In this document: positions 8,595-17,005 of the stretch, one piece after another
Layout: each line of letters begins with the position of its first letter
How positions within the stretch are numbered: the first letter of the stretch is position 1
Assembly (NCBI GenBank): GCA_016711805.1
Contig: JADJSH010000010.1
Span: 1-64,000 of the forward strand
Source of the DNA: Bacteroidota bacterium
GTDB taxonomy: Bacteria; Bacteroidota; Bacteroidia; B-17B0; Aurantibacillaceae
Length of the DNA stretch: 64,000 nt
Direction of reading: 5' to 3'
The notes under the pieces: generated by a model
The model's database searches: none
The model's input: only the letters and a program-made list of their open reading frames with translations
What the model was told of the DNA's origin: nothing
Program-made: the position numbers and the translations under genes

Positions 8595-10532
8595 ATGAGC
8601 TATATTGTAGACTATTGGTGGGTAATTATTCCCATTATTTTATTAATCTCTTACAAACTAATTTTCCGTTTATTCGGAATCATTATTATCCCAGAAGATA
8701 AGATTGGATTAGTCACCAAAAAATTTGTGTTATTTGGTGCTAATAAGGAATTACCTGCAGGGCGTATTATTGCTATTGATGGTGAAGCTGGTTTTCAAGC
8801 ACAACCTCTTGCCCCAGGAATTTATTTTTGGAAATGGATTTGGCAATATGAAATTACTCAACAGTCGTTTACTGTTATTCCAGAAGGAAAAATTGGTTTA
8901 GTAGTAGCCAAAGATGGTAAACAATTAGAAACAGGTTTTATCTTAGCTCGTAAAGTAGATTGCGATTCATTTCAAGATTCTGAAGCCTTTTTAAGAAATG
9001 GCGGACGTAAAGGTCGCCAGTCGGCTATTATTACTGCTGGTACTTACCGTATCAATACTTTCTTATTTGAAATCAGTACTTACGACATGACTCATATTAA
9101 TGAGAATATGGTTGGTATTGTAACAACGATGGATGGTATGCCTATTGAAGAAGGCAACATTGCAGGTAAGCAAGTATTAGGACATAATAATTTCCAAGAT
9201 TGTGATGCTTTCTTAGAAGCTAATGGTAACAAAGGTTTACAGCCAGAGATTATTTTAGCAGGTTCATATTATTTAAATCCTTGGTTCATACAAGTTGAGC
9301 AAATTAAAATGACAGAGATTCCAATTGGTTATGTAGGTGTTGTTATTTCTTATGTAGGATCAGAAGGAAAAGATTTAAGTGGTACTGAATTTAAACACGG
9401 TAACATTGTGAGTAAAGGCGAAAAAGGTGTTTGGGCTGAGCCATTAGGGCCTGGTAAATATCCAGTAAATACATTTATTATGCGAGTGGAATTAGTACCA
9501 ACTACTAACTTAGTTTTAAACTGGGCAAATGCTCGCAGCGAATCACATCAATTAGATAAAAACTTATCGACTATTACAGTACGTTCAAAAGATGGTTTCC
9601 CTTTTAATTTAGATGTTTCTCAAATTATTCATATTCCAACAACGGAAGCACCAAAAGTAATTGCACGTTTTGGTAGCATGATGAATTTAGTTGGACAAGT
9701 ATTAGAACCAACTATTGGTAACTATTTCCGTAACTCGGCTCAAGATAGTGATGTGATTGCTTTCTTAAGCACTCGTAAAGAACGTCAGGATGCTGCTAAA
9801 TCAAAAATCAGTCAAGTGTTAGACCAATACAATGTGAATGGTGTTGATACTTTAATTGGAGACATTGTTCCACCAGAAAGCTTAATGAAAACATTAACCG
9901 ATCGTAAAATTGCCGAAGAGCAAAATACAACCTTTGAAACTCAAAAACGTGCCGAGGTAACTCGTCAGGCTTTAGAGAAAGAAACAGCGGTTGCTGATAT
10001 GCAAAAAGAAATTGTAAAAGCTGATCAAGGCGTATTAATCTCTGAACGTATTGCAGATGCTGCCGTTAAGAAAGCAACAGGTGAAGCGCAAAGTGTTAAG
10101 ATTTCTTCTAATGCAGAAGCAGATAGATTAAAGGTAATCGCAGCAGCTGATGCGGAGAAAACAAAATTATCAGCCAATGCAGAAGCAGAGAAAGTTAAAA
10201 TGCTAGCAAATGCAAATGCAGAGAAAATATCGGTAACCGGTACAGCCGAAGCACAAAGTATTTTAGCAGTAGGTAAATCAAATGCAGAATCTTACCGATT
10301 AGCAGTTGAAGCCATGGGTGGCGATAACTTCAGCCGCTTAAAAGTAACGGAAGCAATAGGTAAAGATAAAATCAAAGTGATTCCAGATGTATTAATTACT
10401 GGCGGTAACGGCGATGGAGCTAACGGTCCTATCAGCGGATTATTAGGATTAAAATTATTAGAAGAAGTATCAAAAAACATGGGTAAGAATGTAGAGGAGA
10501 AACCTCATACAGACACTGATACTAAAAAATAA
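8595..10532 (+). CDS. large SPFH/flotillin-like membrane protein with four N-terminal beta repeats
   Basis: A 645-aa protein has one N-terminal membrane segment (about 8-32). Then come four repeats of about 70 residues with a shared pattern (IPEDKIGLV..., IPEGKIGLVV..., INENMVGIV..., IPIGYVGVV..., with GTYRIN / GSYYLN / GKYPVN turns), covering about 33-305. An SPFH/band 7 domain follows (about 315-445, with TVRSKDGFPFNLDVSQIIHI), then a long Ala/Glu-rich helix (about 450-590). The tail is Gly-rich and acidic. SPFH proteins assemble into membrane scaffolds or cages, and flotillins mark ordered membrane domains. It stands alone with its own terminator, and no NfeD partner is adjacent. Family is firm; the job is unknown. 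Confidence 0.88.
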   Translation: MSYIVDYWWVIIPIILLISYKLIFRLFGIIIIPEDKIGLVTKKFVLFGANKELPAGRIIAIDGEAGFQAQPLAPGIYFWKWIWQYEITQQSFTVIPEGKIGLVVAKDGKQLETGFILARKVDCDSFQDSEAFLRNGGRKGRQSAIITAGTYRINTFLFEISTYDMTHINENMVGIVTTMDGMPIEEGNIAGKQVLGHNNFQDCDAFLEANGNKGLQPEIILAGSYYLNPWFIQVEQIKMTEIPIGYVGVVISYVGSEGKDLSGTEFKHGNIVSKGEKGVWAEPLGPGKYPVNTFIMRVELVPTTNLVLNWANARSESHQLDKNLSTITVRSKDGFPFNLDVSQIIHIPTTEAPKVIARFGSMMNLVGQVLEPTIGNYFRNSAQDSDVIAFLSTRKERQDAAKSKISQVLDQYNVNGVDTLIGDIVPPESLMKTLTDRKIAEEQNTTFETQKRAEVTRQALEKETAVADMQKEIVKADQGVLISERIADAAVKKATGEAQSVKISSNAEADRLKVIAAADAEKTKLSANAEAEKVKMLANANAEKISVTGTAEAQSILAVGKSNAESYRLAVEAMGGDNFSRLKVTEAIGKDKIKVIPDVLITGGNGDGANGPISGLLGLKLLEEVSKNMGKNVEEKPHTDTDTKK

Positions 10533-10551
10533 TTGTGCATAACATTACCAA

Positions 10552-10577
10552 TTAAAAAGAGATAGCAATATCTCTTT
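10552..10577 (+). terminator. Rho-independent terminator after the SPFH gene
   Basis: AAAAAGAGATA pairs with TATCTCTTTTT across a GCAA loop and is followed by a T run. Confidence 0.75.
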
Positions 10578-10603
10578 TTTTATTTTAGTAAACTATAAGA
10601 GCG

Positions 10604-10687
10604 CTTCTCGACTACGCTCGAAGTGACATAAATACTAAACTTTAGTTACATATTGAGCTTGTCAGTTCGAGCGTAGTCAAGAACCGA
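10604..10687. repeat. 84-bp hairpin repeat, left copy flanking the GIY-YIG gene
   Basis: The arms at 10605-10627 and 10661-10683 are 23 bp long and inverted (core CTCGACTACGCTCGAA / TTCGAGCGTAGTC), with a 33-nt loop. The entire 84 bases recur at 11111-11194 with a single difference (A at 10679, G at 11186). Confidence 0.95.
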
Positions 10688-10730
10688 TGTGAAAGAGTTA
10701 GCGAACCGAAGATAAAACAAAAAAGGATTT

Positions 10731-10757
10731 GTCAGTTCGAGCGTAGTCGAGAACCGA
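10731..10757. repeat. single right arm of the hairpin repeat
   Basis: GTCAGTTCGAGCGTAGTCGA followed by GAACCGAA repeats the right arm of the 84-bp module 18 bases before the GIY-YIG start codon. The intervening 10688-10730 has AGCGAACCGAAG, a further fragment. Confidence 0.85.
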
Positions 10758-10774
10758 AGTAAGAATAAAACTAA

Positions 10775-11110
10775 ATGATAGTTAAATATTTATACGTTTA
10801 TATCATAAAATGTAATGATGGCACTTACTATACAGGAGTTACAAATAACATTGAAAAAAGACTAGTAGAACATAATGAAGGAATACATAAAGAATCATAT
10901 ACTTATTTTCGTAGGCCTGTTGAATTAGCATTTTGTGAATTATTTTCAGATTACAACTTAGCAATTCAATGGGAGAAAAAGATAAAAAAATGGAGTGCTA
11001 AAAAGAAAGAAGCTTTAATAAATTCGGATTGGAAAAGATTAATTGAAGAAGCAAAATGTAAAAACGAAACTTCTCATGAAATATATAATACAATAAGATT
11101 AAATAAATAA
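10775..11110 (+). CDS. GIY-YIG single-domain endonuclease
   Basis: This 111-aa protein is almost entirely one GIY-YIG nuclease domain of the UvrC/YhbQ type, which cuts DNA with a Tyr/Arg/Glu centre and one metal ion. The two beta-strand motifs are YVYII (7-11) and YYTGVT (18-23). The expected catalytic Arg is R29 in EKRLVEHN and the Glu is E67 in IQWEKKIKKW. The C-terminal CKNETSHE is a common ending among Bacteroidota members. The gene is bracketed by two near-identical 84-bp hairpin repeats (10604-10687 and 11111-11194), with an extra arm just before its start. Nothing else lies between the repeats. The context suggests a nuclease that travels with, or acts on, the repeat family; that link is inference. 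Confidence 0.9.
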   Translation: MIVKYLYVYIIKCNDGTYYTGVTNNIEKRLVEHNEGIHKESYTYFRRPVELAFCELFSDYNLAIQWEKKIKKWSAKKKEALINSDWKRLIEEAKCKNETSHEIYNTIRLNK

Positions 11111-11194
11111 CTTCTCGACTACGCTCGAAGTGACATAAATACTAAACTTTAGTTACATATTGAGCTTGTCAGTTCGAGCGTAGTCGAGAACCGA
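11111..11194. repeat. 84-bp hairpin repeat, right copy flanking the GIY-YIG gene
   Basis: It starts right after the GIY-YIG stop codon and ends 13 bases before the GNAT start codon. It matches the left copy at 83 of 84 positions, including the loop. Confidence 0.95.
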
Positions 11195-11207
11195 AGAAAA
11201 ATAAAAA

Positions 11208-11729
11208 ATGAATCACGAAATAATAATAGAAACCGAACGTTTAATAATAAGGGAACATGTCTTAAGTGACGCTCCGTTTTTCTTTACACTAAATTCAAAT
11301 TACAATGTTGTAAAATATACTGGAGACTCATCATTTAAAACGATTGAAGAAGCAGAAAAAATAGTTCAGTACGTCATGAACCAATATAAAGAAAATGGAT
11401 ACGGACGGTGGTTAGTGGCAGAGAAGGAAACTGGAAATCCCATAGGCTGGTGCGGTTTAAAATTCCATACAGATACAAAAGAAACTGACATAGGTTACCG
11501 ACTATTAGAAAGTGCTTGGGGAAAAGGTTACGCTACTGAATCGGCTAAAGCATGTATAGATTATGGATTCAATCATTTTAATTTAAATCGAATTATTGGT
11601 GACGCCATGAAGGAAAATACAGCATCTATTAATATATTCAAAAAATTGGGAATGACCTATTTAAAAGACAGTTTGCTTGATAATATAGAATCTGTTGTTT
11701 ACGAACTAAAAAAAGAAAATTACAAATAA
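11208..11729 (+). CDS. RimJ/RimL-type GNAT N-acetyltransferase
   Basis: This 173-aa single-domain GNAT acetyltransferase uses acetyl-CoA to modify a protein N-terminus or small amine. The start IIETERLIIREHVLSDAPF is the hallmark of the RimJ/RimL subgroup (Acetyltransf_3). DIGYRLLESAWGKGYATESA (about 94-113) holds the acetyl-CoA pyrophosphate loop (Q/R-x-x-G-x-G/A form, WGKGYA). ASINIFKKLGM (about 143-153) is the usual C-terminal motif. The substrate cannot be told. The gene begins 13 bases after the right 84-bp repeat, and its stop is one base from the ATG of the next gene, so the two are probably co-transcribed. Confidence 0.88.
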   Translation: MNHEIIIETERLIIREHVLSDAPFFFTLNSNYNVVKYTGDSSFKTIEEAEKIVQYVMNQYKENGYGRWLVAEKETGNPIGWCGLKFHTDTKETDIGYRLLESAWGKGYATESAKACIDYGFNHFNLNRIIGDAMKENTASINIFKKLGMTYLKDSLLDNIESVVYELKKENYK

Positions 11730-11730
11730 G

Positions 11731-12858
11731 ATGCGCTTAACACAACGCCTTCAATTAATCAAATTAACCGTTCTTATTGGCTTGTTAGCGTCCATTATTT
11801 TAAGCCATCCTTTATGGGCAGGAGACAGATGGTTTCCAAAAACAACATTGATAGAAGATTATTTTGGAGTGCCCTACCCTTACGATTACATTCAATTTGC
11901 GGTTTTAATTTTACTCATCATATTTTCTTTTAGTACGCAAAAAAAGTTTCCAACTGTATTATTAATTTTATTTTCGGTGTATATGTGTTTTGATGATCAA
12001 AACCGTTTACAGCCATGGTTTTATAATTACATTTTAATCTTATTTATCTTATTATTTTATAGGCATCGTGTAGATGAACCTAACAATTACACCACGGTCT
12101 TTATTTCGCTGCAGTTGCTGGTGGCCTTGATTTACATCTTTAGTGGGATTCAAAAAATGAATTCTTCTTTTGTACCAGATACCTTTGAATGGATGATTAG
12201 TGCTTTTGATACGGTATTATCAAAACGACAGCTTGGCATCGTAACTAAATTTGGTTATGTAATTCCCTACTTCGAATTAAGTATTGGTGTATTATTACTC
12301 GTAAAGCAGTTTCGCTTTATTGTTGTTCCATTAGTAATCCTAATGCATATTTTAATTTTAATCATGTTAGGTCCAACTGGTAAATCCTATAACTCCGTAG
12401 TTTGGCCTTGGAATATCATCATGATAGCATTAATACTGCTGCTATTTGCTGACGTTAAACAAGAACGCTTTTTTGATATTTCCTTTTTATTTAAAGGATT
12501 GAGTTTTTATATCGTGATTACCTTAATGCTCATCTTCCCTATTTTTAGTTTAAATAACCAATACGATTCGTATTTATCAAGTTCATTATATTCATCAAAC
12601 TTAAATGAATGTCAGTTAATTTTAACGGACAAAGCCTATAATCGATTACCTAATGATCTTAAAGCATTTTGCACTACCAATGTTGATCACAATGTATTAT
12701 ATATTAAAAAATGGGTAGAAGAAGAACTAAACGTGCCATGCGTACCTGAGTACCGTATCTTTAGAAACGCTCATCATTATATTATTCAACTCACACAAAC
12801 TGATTTGAAAGAAGTTAAATTTAACTTTATTGAAAGAGAGAAATTAATTGAGTTTTAG
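11731..12858 (+). CDS. polytopic inner-membrane protein, weakly HTTM/DoxX-like
   Basis: This 375-aa protein has about eight to nine predicted membrane helices (near residues 11-28, 53-68, 74-85, 95-110, 125-142, 178-192, 195-213, 226-240, 255-272) and a soluble C-terminal part of about 100 residues with three Cys. The FSGIQKMN segment (about 138-145) and the overall layout resemble membrane parts of HTTM/vitamin K-dependent carboxylase-like proteins. I see no catalytic motif, so this is only a suggestion. It starts one base after the GNAT stop, which implies translational coupling. Downstream is a repeat-filled gap. Confidence 0.6.
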   Translation: MRLTQRLQLIKLTVLIGLLASIILSHPLWAGDRWFPKTTLIEDYFGVPYPYDYIQFAVLILLIIFSFSTQKKFPTVLLILFSVYMCFDDQNRLQPWFYNYILILFILLFYRHRVDEPNNYTTVFISLQLLVALIYIFSGIQKMNSSFVPDTFEWMISAFDTVLSKRQLGIVTKFGYVIPYFELSIGVLLLVKQFRFIVVPLVILMHILILIMLGPTGKSYNSVVWPWNIIMIALILLLFADVKQERFFDISFLFKGLSFYIVITLMLIFPIFSLNNQYDSYLSSSLYSSNLNECQLILTDKAYNRLPNDLKAFCTTNVDHNVLYIKKWVEEELNVPCVPEYRIFRNAHHYIIQLTQTDLKEVKFNFIEREKLIEF

Positions 12859-12867
12859 CAAATTTAT

Positions 12868-13065
12868 CATACGTTGGTAATGGTGCGGCTGATTTTGGCA
12901 ATTCGGTGCGAACTACAATTTTTTCGGTGGAATTGCGCTGACTTTTCGAGCGAGAAAAAGATTGGAGTTGGCGTTTCGTCTTGTCCTACGCACCTGCTCG
13001 CTCAATTGTGTGCTACACAATTGCCGTATTTCTTTTTGTTCAAGCAAAAAGAAAAAGAAAAGTAA
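12868..13065. repeat. second intergenic repeat family, copy b
   Basis: It begins with ATACGTTGGTAATGGTGCGG as in copy a. Further on it holds the mirrored CAATTGTG / CACAATTG and a T/A-rich hairpin (TTTCTTTTTGTTC..GCAAAAAGAAA). Apparent reading frames across 12874-13172 are not coding. Confidence 0.6.
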
Positions 13066-13098
13066 AATTTTGGTACATTTACTTTACAATTTATTTAC

Positions 13099-14160
13099 AT
13101 GAAAAAACTCCTACTCTCTCTTACATTAATCTCTACTTTTTGTTTCGCTCAAATTCCCGTGGGATATTATAATACAGCACAAGGCTTAACGGGCAATACA
13201 TTAAAAATAGCCTTGCACAATATTATTGATAATCATACGCAAGTTTCTTATAATGGCTTATGGACAGCCTATCAAAAAACAGATAGAAAAACCAACGGAA
13301 AAGTATGGGACATGTATAGCGATATTCCATCAGGAACAGCTCCGTATAATTTTACATTTGTAACTGACGAATGTGGAAATTATGCCGTAGAAGGCGATTG
13401 TTATAATCGTGAACATAGCTGGCCACAAAGTTGGTTCAACTCTGTTTCAGGACCAAGTTCTGATTTATTTCACGTGTATCCAACGGATGGAAAAGTAAAT
13501 GGTATAAGAAGTAATTATCCTTATGGAAATGTAGGCGTTGCAAGTATCACCACATTGAACGGAAGTAAATTAGGAAGTTGTTCTGATTTAGGATACAGCC
13601 AAATCGTGTTTGAACCAATTGACGAATACAAAGGAGATTTAGCAAGAACGTATTTTTATATGAGTACGCGTTATTATAGCGAAGATGGTGGTTGGTCAAC
13701 ATCAGGTGCAACCAATAAATCAAACATATTACCTTGGCAAATGAATGTATTATTACAATGGAATCAACAAGATCCAGTAAGTGCAAAAGAAATTGCGCGT
13801 AACGATTCTGTTTATTACAAATTTCAAAATAACCGAAATCCGTTTATTGATCATCCCGAGTGGGCTGATAGTATTTGGACTTTTGATACGGAAGTTTTTA
13901 TAAAAGAAATCCAATTACAACATTCCTTTTCTGTGTTTCCAAATCCAGCAAGTAACTCATTTCAAATTATTAATAAAAGTAATTCTCAAAAAAACGTAAC
14001 CATAAAAATCACAACAATCACAGGAGAATTATTAGAAGAGAAAGTAGTTTCTTTACAAGAATCTGTTTTAATTAATTGCGAAGATTGGGCAAAAGGAATC
14101 TATATTATAAACTTGAGTTCAGAGCAATCAGTTTCTAATAGTATGTTTATAAAAGAATAG
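13099..14160 (+). CDS. secreted endonuclease I (EndA/NucM family) with T9SS sorting domain
   Basis: This extracellular nuclease of 353 aa has a signal peptide at 1-17. The endonuclease I domain (about 20-265) carries the His-metal motif REHSWP (104-109) and DLFHVYPTDGKVNG (122-135), and has Cys residues at 92 and 101 that could pair. Such enzymes are periplasmic or secreted, need Mg2+, and cut DNA and RNA without sequence preference. Residues about 275-353 are a type A T9SS C-terminal domain (SVFPNPASNSFQI ... GIYIINLSS), so it is likely exported across the outer membrane and may supply nucleotides from environmental DNA. The gene is monocistronic, with a repeat upstream and a short non-coding gap downstream. 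Confidence 0.93.
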   Translation: MKKLLLSLTLISTFCFAQIPVGYYNTAQGLTGNTLKIALHNIIDNHTQVSYNGLWTAYQKTDRKTNGKVWDMYSDIPSGTAPYNFTFVTDECGNYAVEGDCYNREHSWPQSWFNSVSGPSSDLFHVYPTDGKVNGIRSNYPYGNVGVASITTLNGSKLGSCSDLGYSQIVFEPIDEYKGDLARTYFYMSTRYYSEDGGWSTSGATNKSNILPWQMNVLLQWNQQDPVSAKEIARNDSVYYKFQNNRNPFIDHPEWADSIWTFDTEVFIKEIQLQHSFSVFPNPASNSFQIINKSNSQKNVTIKITTITGELLEEKVVSLQESVLINCEDWAKGIYIINLSSEQSVSNSMFIKE

Positions 14161-14264
14161 ACAATATATAATAGCCCAATTTTTGAAACTAAATTATATC
14201 CGTTAAGGCAAATTGGAAACAAGAAAACTGTCTAAGACATACTAAAACTATATCTTCAAAAACA

Positions 14265-14663
14265 TTAGTTCTCTGAAATGGAAATCATTTTAAAAGGTAA
14301 ATCAACCATACCTTCAAAATTTTTGCCTGCAGCTAAAATATCTTCGTCGTTTTCTTCGTAAATCCAATTAATAGTTACCGGAGATCCAACACCCTTATTG
14401 AATTTTTCTAACTTTTTAAACACACTTAATAAACAAGCTGAAGAACTACTGTTATAGTATTCTAATTGAATATTTAAGATAGTTGCATTTTTAGGGTTGG
14501 GATCTGCTAAATATTTATCAAGCGCCGCAAATAATGGATTATAAAATTCAATGGAATTTTCAGGAATGGAACGACCAGAAATAGTTAATTCTCCTTTCAC
14601 TAAATCAAAATTAATATCAGGTGTATTTGATGTACCGTTAATTGAATATTTTTCCATGACCAT
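14265..14663 (-). CDS. SiaC family (DUF1987) regulatory phosphoprotein
   Basis: This 132-aa cytoplasmic protein has SiaC/DUF1987 hallmarks: an N-terminal strand pair around FDLVKGELTISGRSIPENS (about 20-38) and FYNPLFAALDKYL, then LEYYNSSSSACLLSVFKKLE (about 68-87). In Pseudomonas, SiaC is a partner of a PP2C phosphatase (SiaA) and a kinase (SiaB) and stimulates a diguanylate cyclase. The Ser cluster SSSS lies where the phosphorylated residue sits. No siaA/siaB neighbour is adjacent, although a PP2C (SpoIIE-type) sensor is encoded at 27466-31002. The start is ambiguous between two Met two codons apart. Downstream of the gene is a 104-bp gap with nothing notable. Confidence 0.82.
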   Translation of the reverse strand: MVMEKYSINGTSNTPDINFDLVKGELTISGRSIPENSIEFYNPLFAALDKYLADPNPKNATILNIQLEYYNSSSSACLLSVFKKLEKFNKGVGSPVTINWIYEENDEDILAAGKNFEGMVDLPFKMISISEN

Positions 14664-14774
14664 AAGTTAAATGCAGACAGCTCAAAATGATTTTGTTTAC
14701 ATCAGTAAATTTAGAGATTTTTCTTATAAAAATTAAATAATACTCGTGAAACTTTAAAATTAATAAGTGAAATG

Positions 14775-15470
14775 CTAGTTTAACTGAGCAAACAATTCAT
14801 CTAGCTCAGATTGTGTTAAATCACGCCATTCGCCAATTTTTAACTTATCTAACTTAATATTCATGACACGAATTCGTTGAAGCTTGATAACTTGATAATC
14901 AAAGGCGTTACACATGCGACGAATCTGTCGATTTAAGCCCTGAGTTAAGGTAATTCTGAAAATCCGTTTTGAGTTTGGTTCTCTTGAAACCACACATGGT
15001 TTTGTTCTGATACCTTGAATATCAATTCCTTCCGATATTTCCTTTAAAAAAGCGGTTCTTACTGGTAAATTTAGCGTCACAATGTATTCTTTTTCATGCT
15101 CAAACTTTGAATTGCCAATTTTATTGATAATCTCCCCATGGTTAGTAAGCAAAATCAATCCTTCCGACTCTTTATCTAAGCGCCCAACAGGGTAAATAGC
15201 TTGCGAATGACCAATAGCATCAATGATATTGTTTTCTATTTTTTCGGAAGTGCATTCAATGCCTTTTGGTTTGTTGTAAGCAATGTAGGTTGGAATAAAC
15301 TCTTTCTTTTTAAGTTCTACTCCATCAATCAATATCACATCGCCATCTGTAATTTTAGTACTGAAATTTGCAACCTTACCGTTTACAGTTACACGCTTGG
15401 CATCGACTAATTCATATGCCTTGCGGCGTGATGTAAAACCAGAATGTCCTATATATTTATCTACTTTCAT
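14775..15470 (-). CDS. rluF: RluF-type 23S rRNA pseudouridine synthase
   Basis: This 231-aa enzyme converts uridine to pseudouridine in RNA (E. coli RluF acts at U2604 of 23S rRNA). An S4 RNA-binding domain occupies about residues 1-48 (VDKYIGHSGFTSRRKA). The RsuA/RluB/E/F catalytic domain follows, with the signature PVGRLDKESEGLILLT (about 94-109; catalytic D99), then LTQGLNRQIRRMC (about 175-187), which is typical of the RluF subgroup. Length is normal. The upstream gap holds hairpin-repeat arms (15490-15563) before the DEAD-box helicase gene, which lies on the same strand and is also RNA-related. Confidence 0.9.
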   Translation of the reverse strand: MKVDKYIGHSGFTSRRKAYELVDAKRVTVNGKVANFSTKITDGDVILIDGVELKKKEFIPTYIAYNKPKGIECTSEKIENNIIDAIGHSQAIYPVGRLDKESEGLILLTNHGEIINKIGNSKFEHEKEYIVTLNLPVRTAFLKEISEGIDIQGIRTKPCVVSREPNSKRIFRITLTQGLNRQIRRMCNAFDYQVIKLQRIRVMNIKLDKLKIGEWRDLTQSELDELFAQLN

Positions 15471-15489
15471 TATTATTTTTTTAGGTTTT

Positions 15490-15563
15490 GTCAGTTCGAG
15501 CGTAGTCGAGAACTAGACAAATTAAATTTTATTAGGACACATCTCGACTACGCTCGATGTGAC
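15490..15563. repeat. hairpin repeat (GIY-YIG-associated family), solo copy
   Basis: The right arm GTCAGTTCGAGCGTAGTCGA (15490 on) is followed after 29 bases by the left arm TCTCGACTACGCTCGATGTG (15542 on), so the arms face in the opposite order to the 84-bp modules. It fills the gap between rluF and the helicase gene. No nuclease gene is present. Confidence 0.88.
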
Positions 15564-15616
15564 ATACTGTGTGTATATCCGCAAAAATTTACGTCATATG
15601 CGGGCAAAATTAATTC

Positions 15617-16849
15617 CTACTTTTTCTTCTTTTTTTTGCCTTTATATGCTTTATCTTCTTTCTCGGCATCAGCAATTAATTTCTTCCAATTATCATTCAC
15701 ATCTTCCGTTAAAGCCAATGTTTCGCTATAATCGGCTTTATCAACTGATAACACCGTTACTTTTTTATCCATGAAGCTTTCAATCTCATCTAAAACTGGC
15801 TTTTCCTCGGGGCTGCAAAACGATACTGCCACGCCTTTGTTATTTCCTCGTCCTGTTCGCCCTACTCTATGCACATAATTCTCGGCTACATCAGGTAAAT
15901 CATAATTCACCACATAATCCACATTAGCAATATCAACGCCTCGCGCACTAATATCTGTAGCAATTAATAATTTAAAGTCGCCGTTCTTAAAACCGTTCAT
16001 TACTTCCAAACGATTTTCTTGATCTTTACCACCGTGCATGGTTTGGCTTTTAATACCAACTCTGTTCATGGCTTCATATACACGCTCAGCACGCACTTTT
16101 GTTCTTACAAATACCAATATTCTACTTTCAGGATTTTCATTCACGATACGTTCCAAAAAGAAACGTTTGTCATCCATGCTCACAAACATGACTGAGTGAG
16201 TCACATTTTTTGAAACAGGATCTTTAGGAGAAATTTGAATCCGAATCGCATTACGTACAATTGAATACGCTAGTTTCTTAATCTTTTCATTAATAGTTGC
16301 AGAGAAAAATAAGGTTTGACGGTGACGTGGCAAATATTTAATTAAGTCTTCAATATCTTTATAAAAGCCTAAATCCAACATTAAATCGGCCTCATCCAAC
16401 ACTAATACTTTAATTTCTCTTAATTTTAAATAACCTTGATTTACTAAATCAAACACACGACCAGGTGTGGCAATCACAATATCAACGCCTTGATGTAATT
16501 TTTCAATTTGCGGATCTTGATCTACTCCACCATAAATACCAAGTGTTGTAACGCTTGTATATTTAGCTAGTTTATCAAACACTTCCGTAATTTGTATCGC
16601 TAACTCGTGAGTTGGAACCATCACGATAGCTTGCACACCTTGACCTACTCCTGCTTTTTCAATTAAATGAATAATAGGAATAGCAAAAGCTGCTGTTTTC
16701 CCAGTTCCCGTTTGCGCAATAGCCAAAACATCTTCGCCATTTAAAATGTTAGGGATAGCTTTAAACTGAATATCAGTTGGACGCTTAAATCCTAATTCAT
16801 TTAAACTCTGTTTAAGTTCGGGTATAATATGGTATTCTTCAAACTTCAT
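15617..16849 (-). CDS. DEAD-box ATP-dependent RNA helicase
   Basis: This 410-aa helicase core (RhlE-like) unwinds RNA duplexes using ATP, in ribosome assembly or mRNA turnover. Motifs in order: Q motif around FKRPTDIQFKAIPNIL (21-36), Walker A TGTGKT (47-52), PTHELAIQ (79-86), ATPGR (127-131), DEAD (152-155), SAT (183-185), ARGVD (about 299-303) and HRVGRTGR (about 325-332). The tail is a lysine-rich GKKKKKK. A -7 box ends 4 bases before the ATG, so the message is probably leaderless or nearly so. Confidence 0.93.
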   Translation of the reverse strand: MKFEEYHIIPELKQSLNELGFKRPTDIQFKAIPNILNGEDVLAIAQTGTGKTAAFAIPIIHLIEKAGVGQGVQAIVMVPTHELAIQITEVFDKLAKYTSVTTLGIYGGVDQDPQIEKLHQGVDIVIATPGRVFDLVNQGYLKLREIKVLVLDEADLMLDLGFYKDIEDLIKYLPRHRQTLFFSATINEKIKKLAYSIVRNAIRIQISPKDPVSKNVTHSVMFVSMDDKRFFLERIVNENPESRILVFVRTKVRAERVYEAMNRVGIKSQTMHGGKDQENRLEVMNGFKNGDFKLLIATDISARGVDIANVDYVVNYDLPDVAENYVHRVGRTGRGNNKGVAVSFCSPEEKPVLDEIESFMDKKVTVLSVDKADYSETLALTEDVNDNWKKLIADAEKEDKAYKGKKKKKK

Positions 16850-16853
16850 AGTG

Positions 16854-16861
16854 CAAAGGTA
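16854..16861 (-). promoter_or_regulatory. -7 element of the helicase gene
   Basis: TACCTTTG on the minus strand lies 4 bases before the start codon at 16849. Transcription would begin at or within a few bases of the ATG. Confidence 0.65.
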
Positions 16862-17005
16862 ACAGAATTTAATAAAGCTGATTTTAACAGGTCTCTTTAA
16901 AAAAAATAGCTCGTAAAATACTATTTAACAGATACCTAAATCATTTTCATCAATAAAAAATTGAAATTCATCGATAAATACTTTACCTTTAAAACACAAA
17001 TATCC

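Noticed and set aside
15444..15774. overlapping frames near 15444-15774
   Set aside because: They read through a hairpin repeat and the lysine-rich tail of the helicase gene in antisense.
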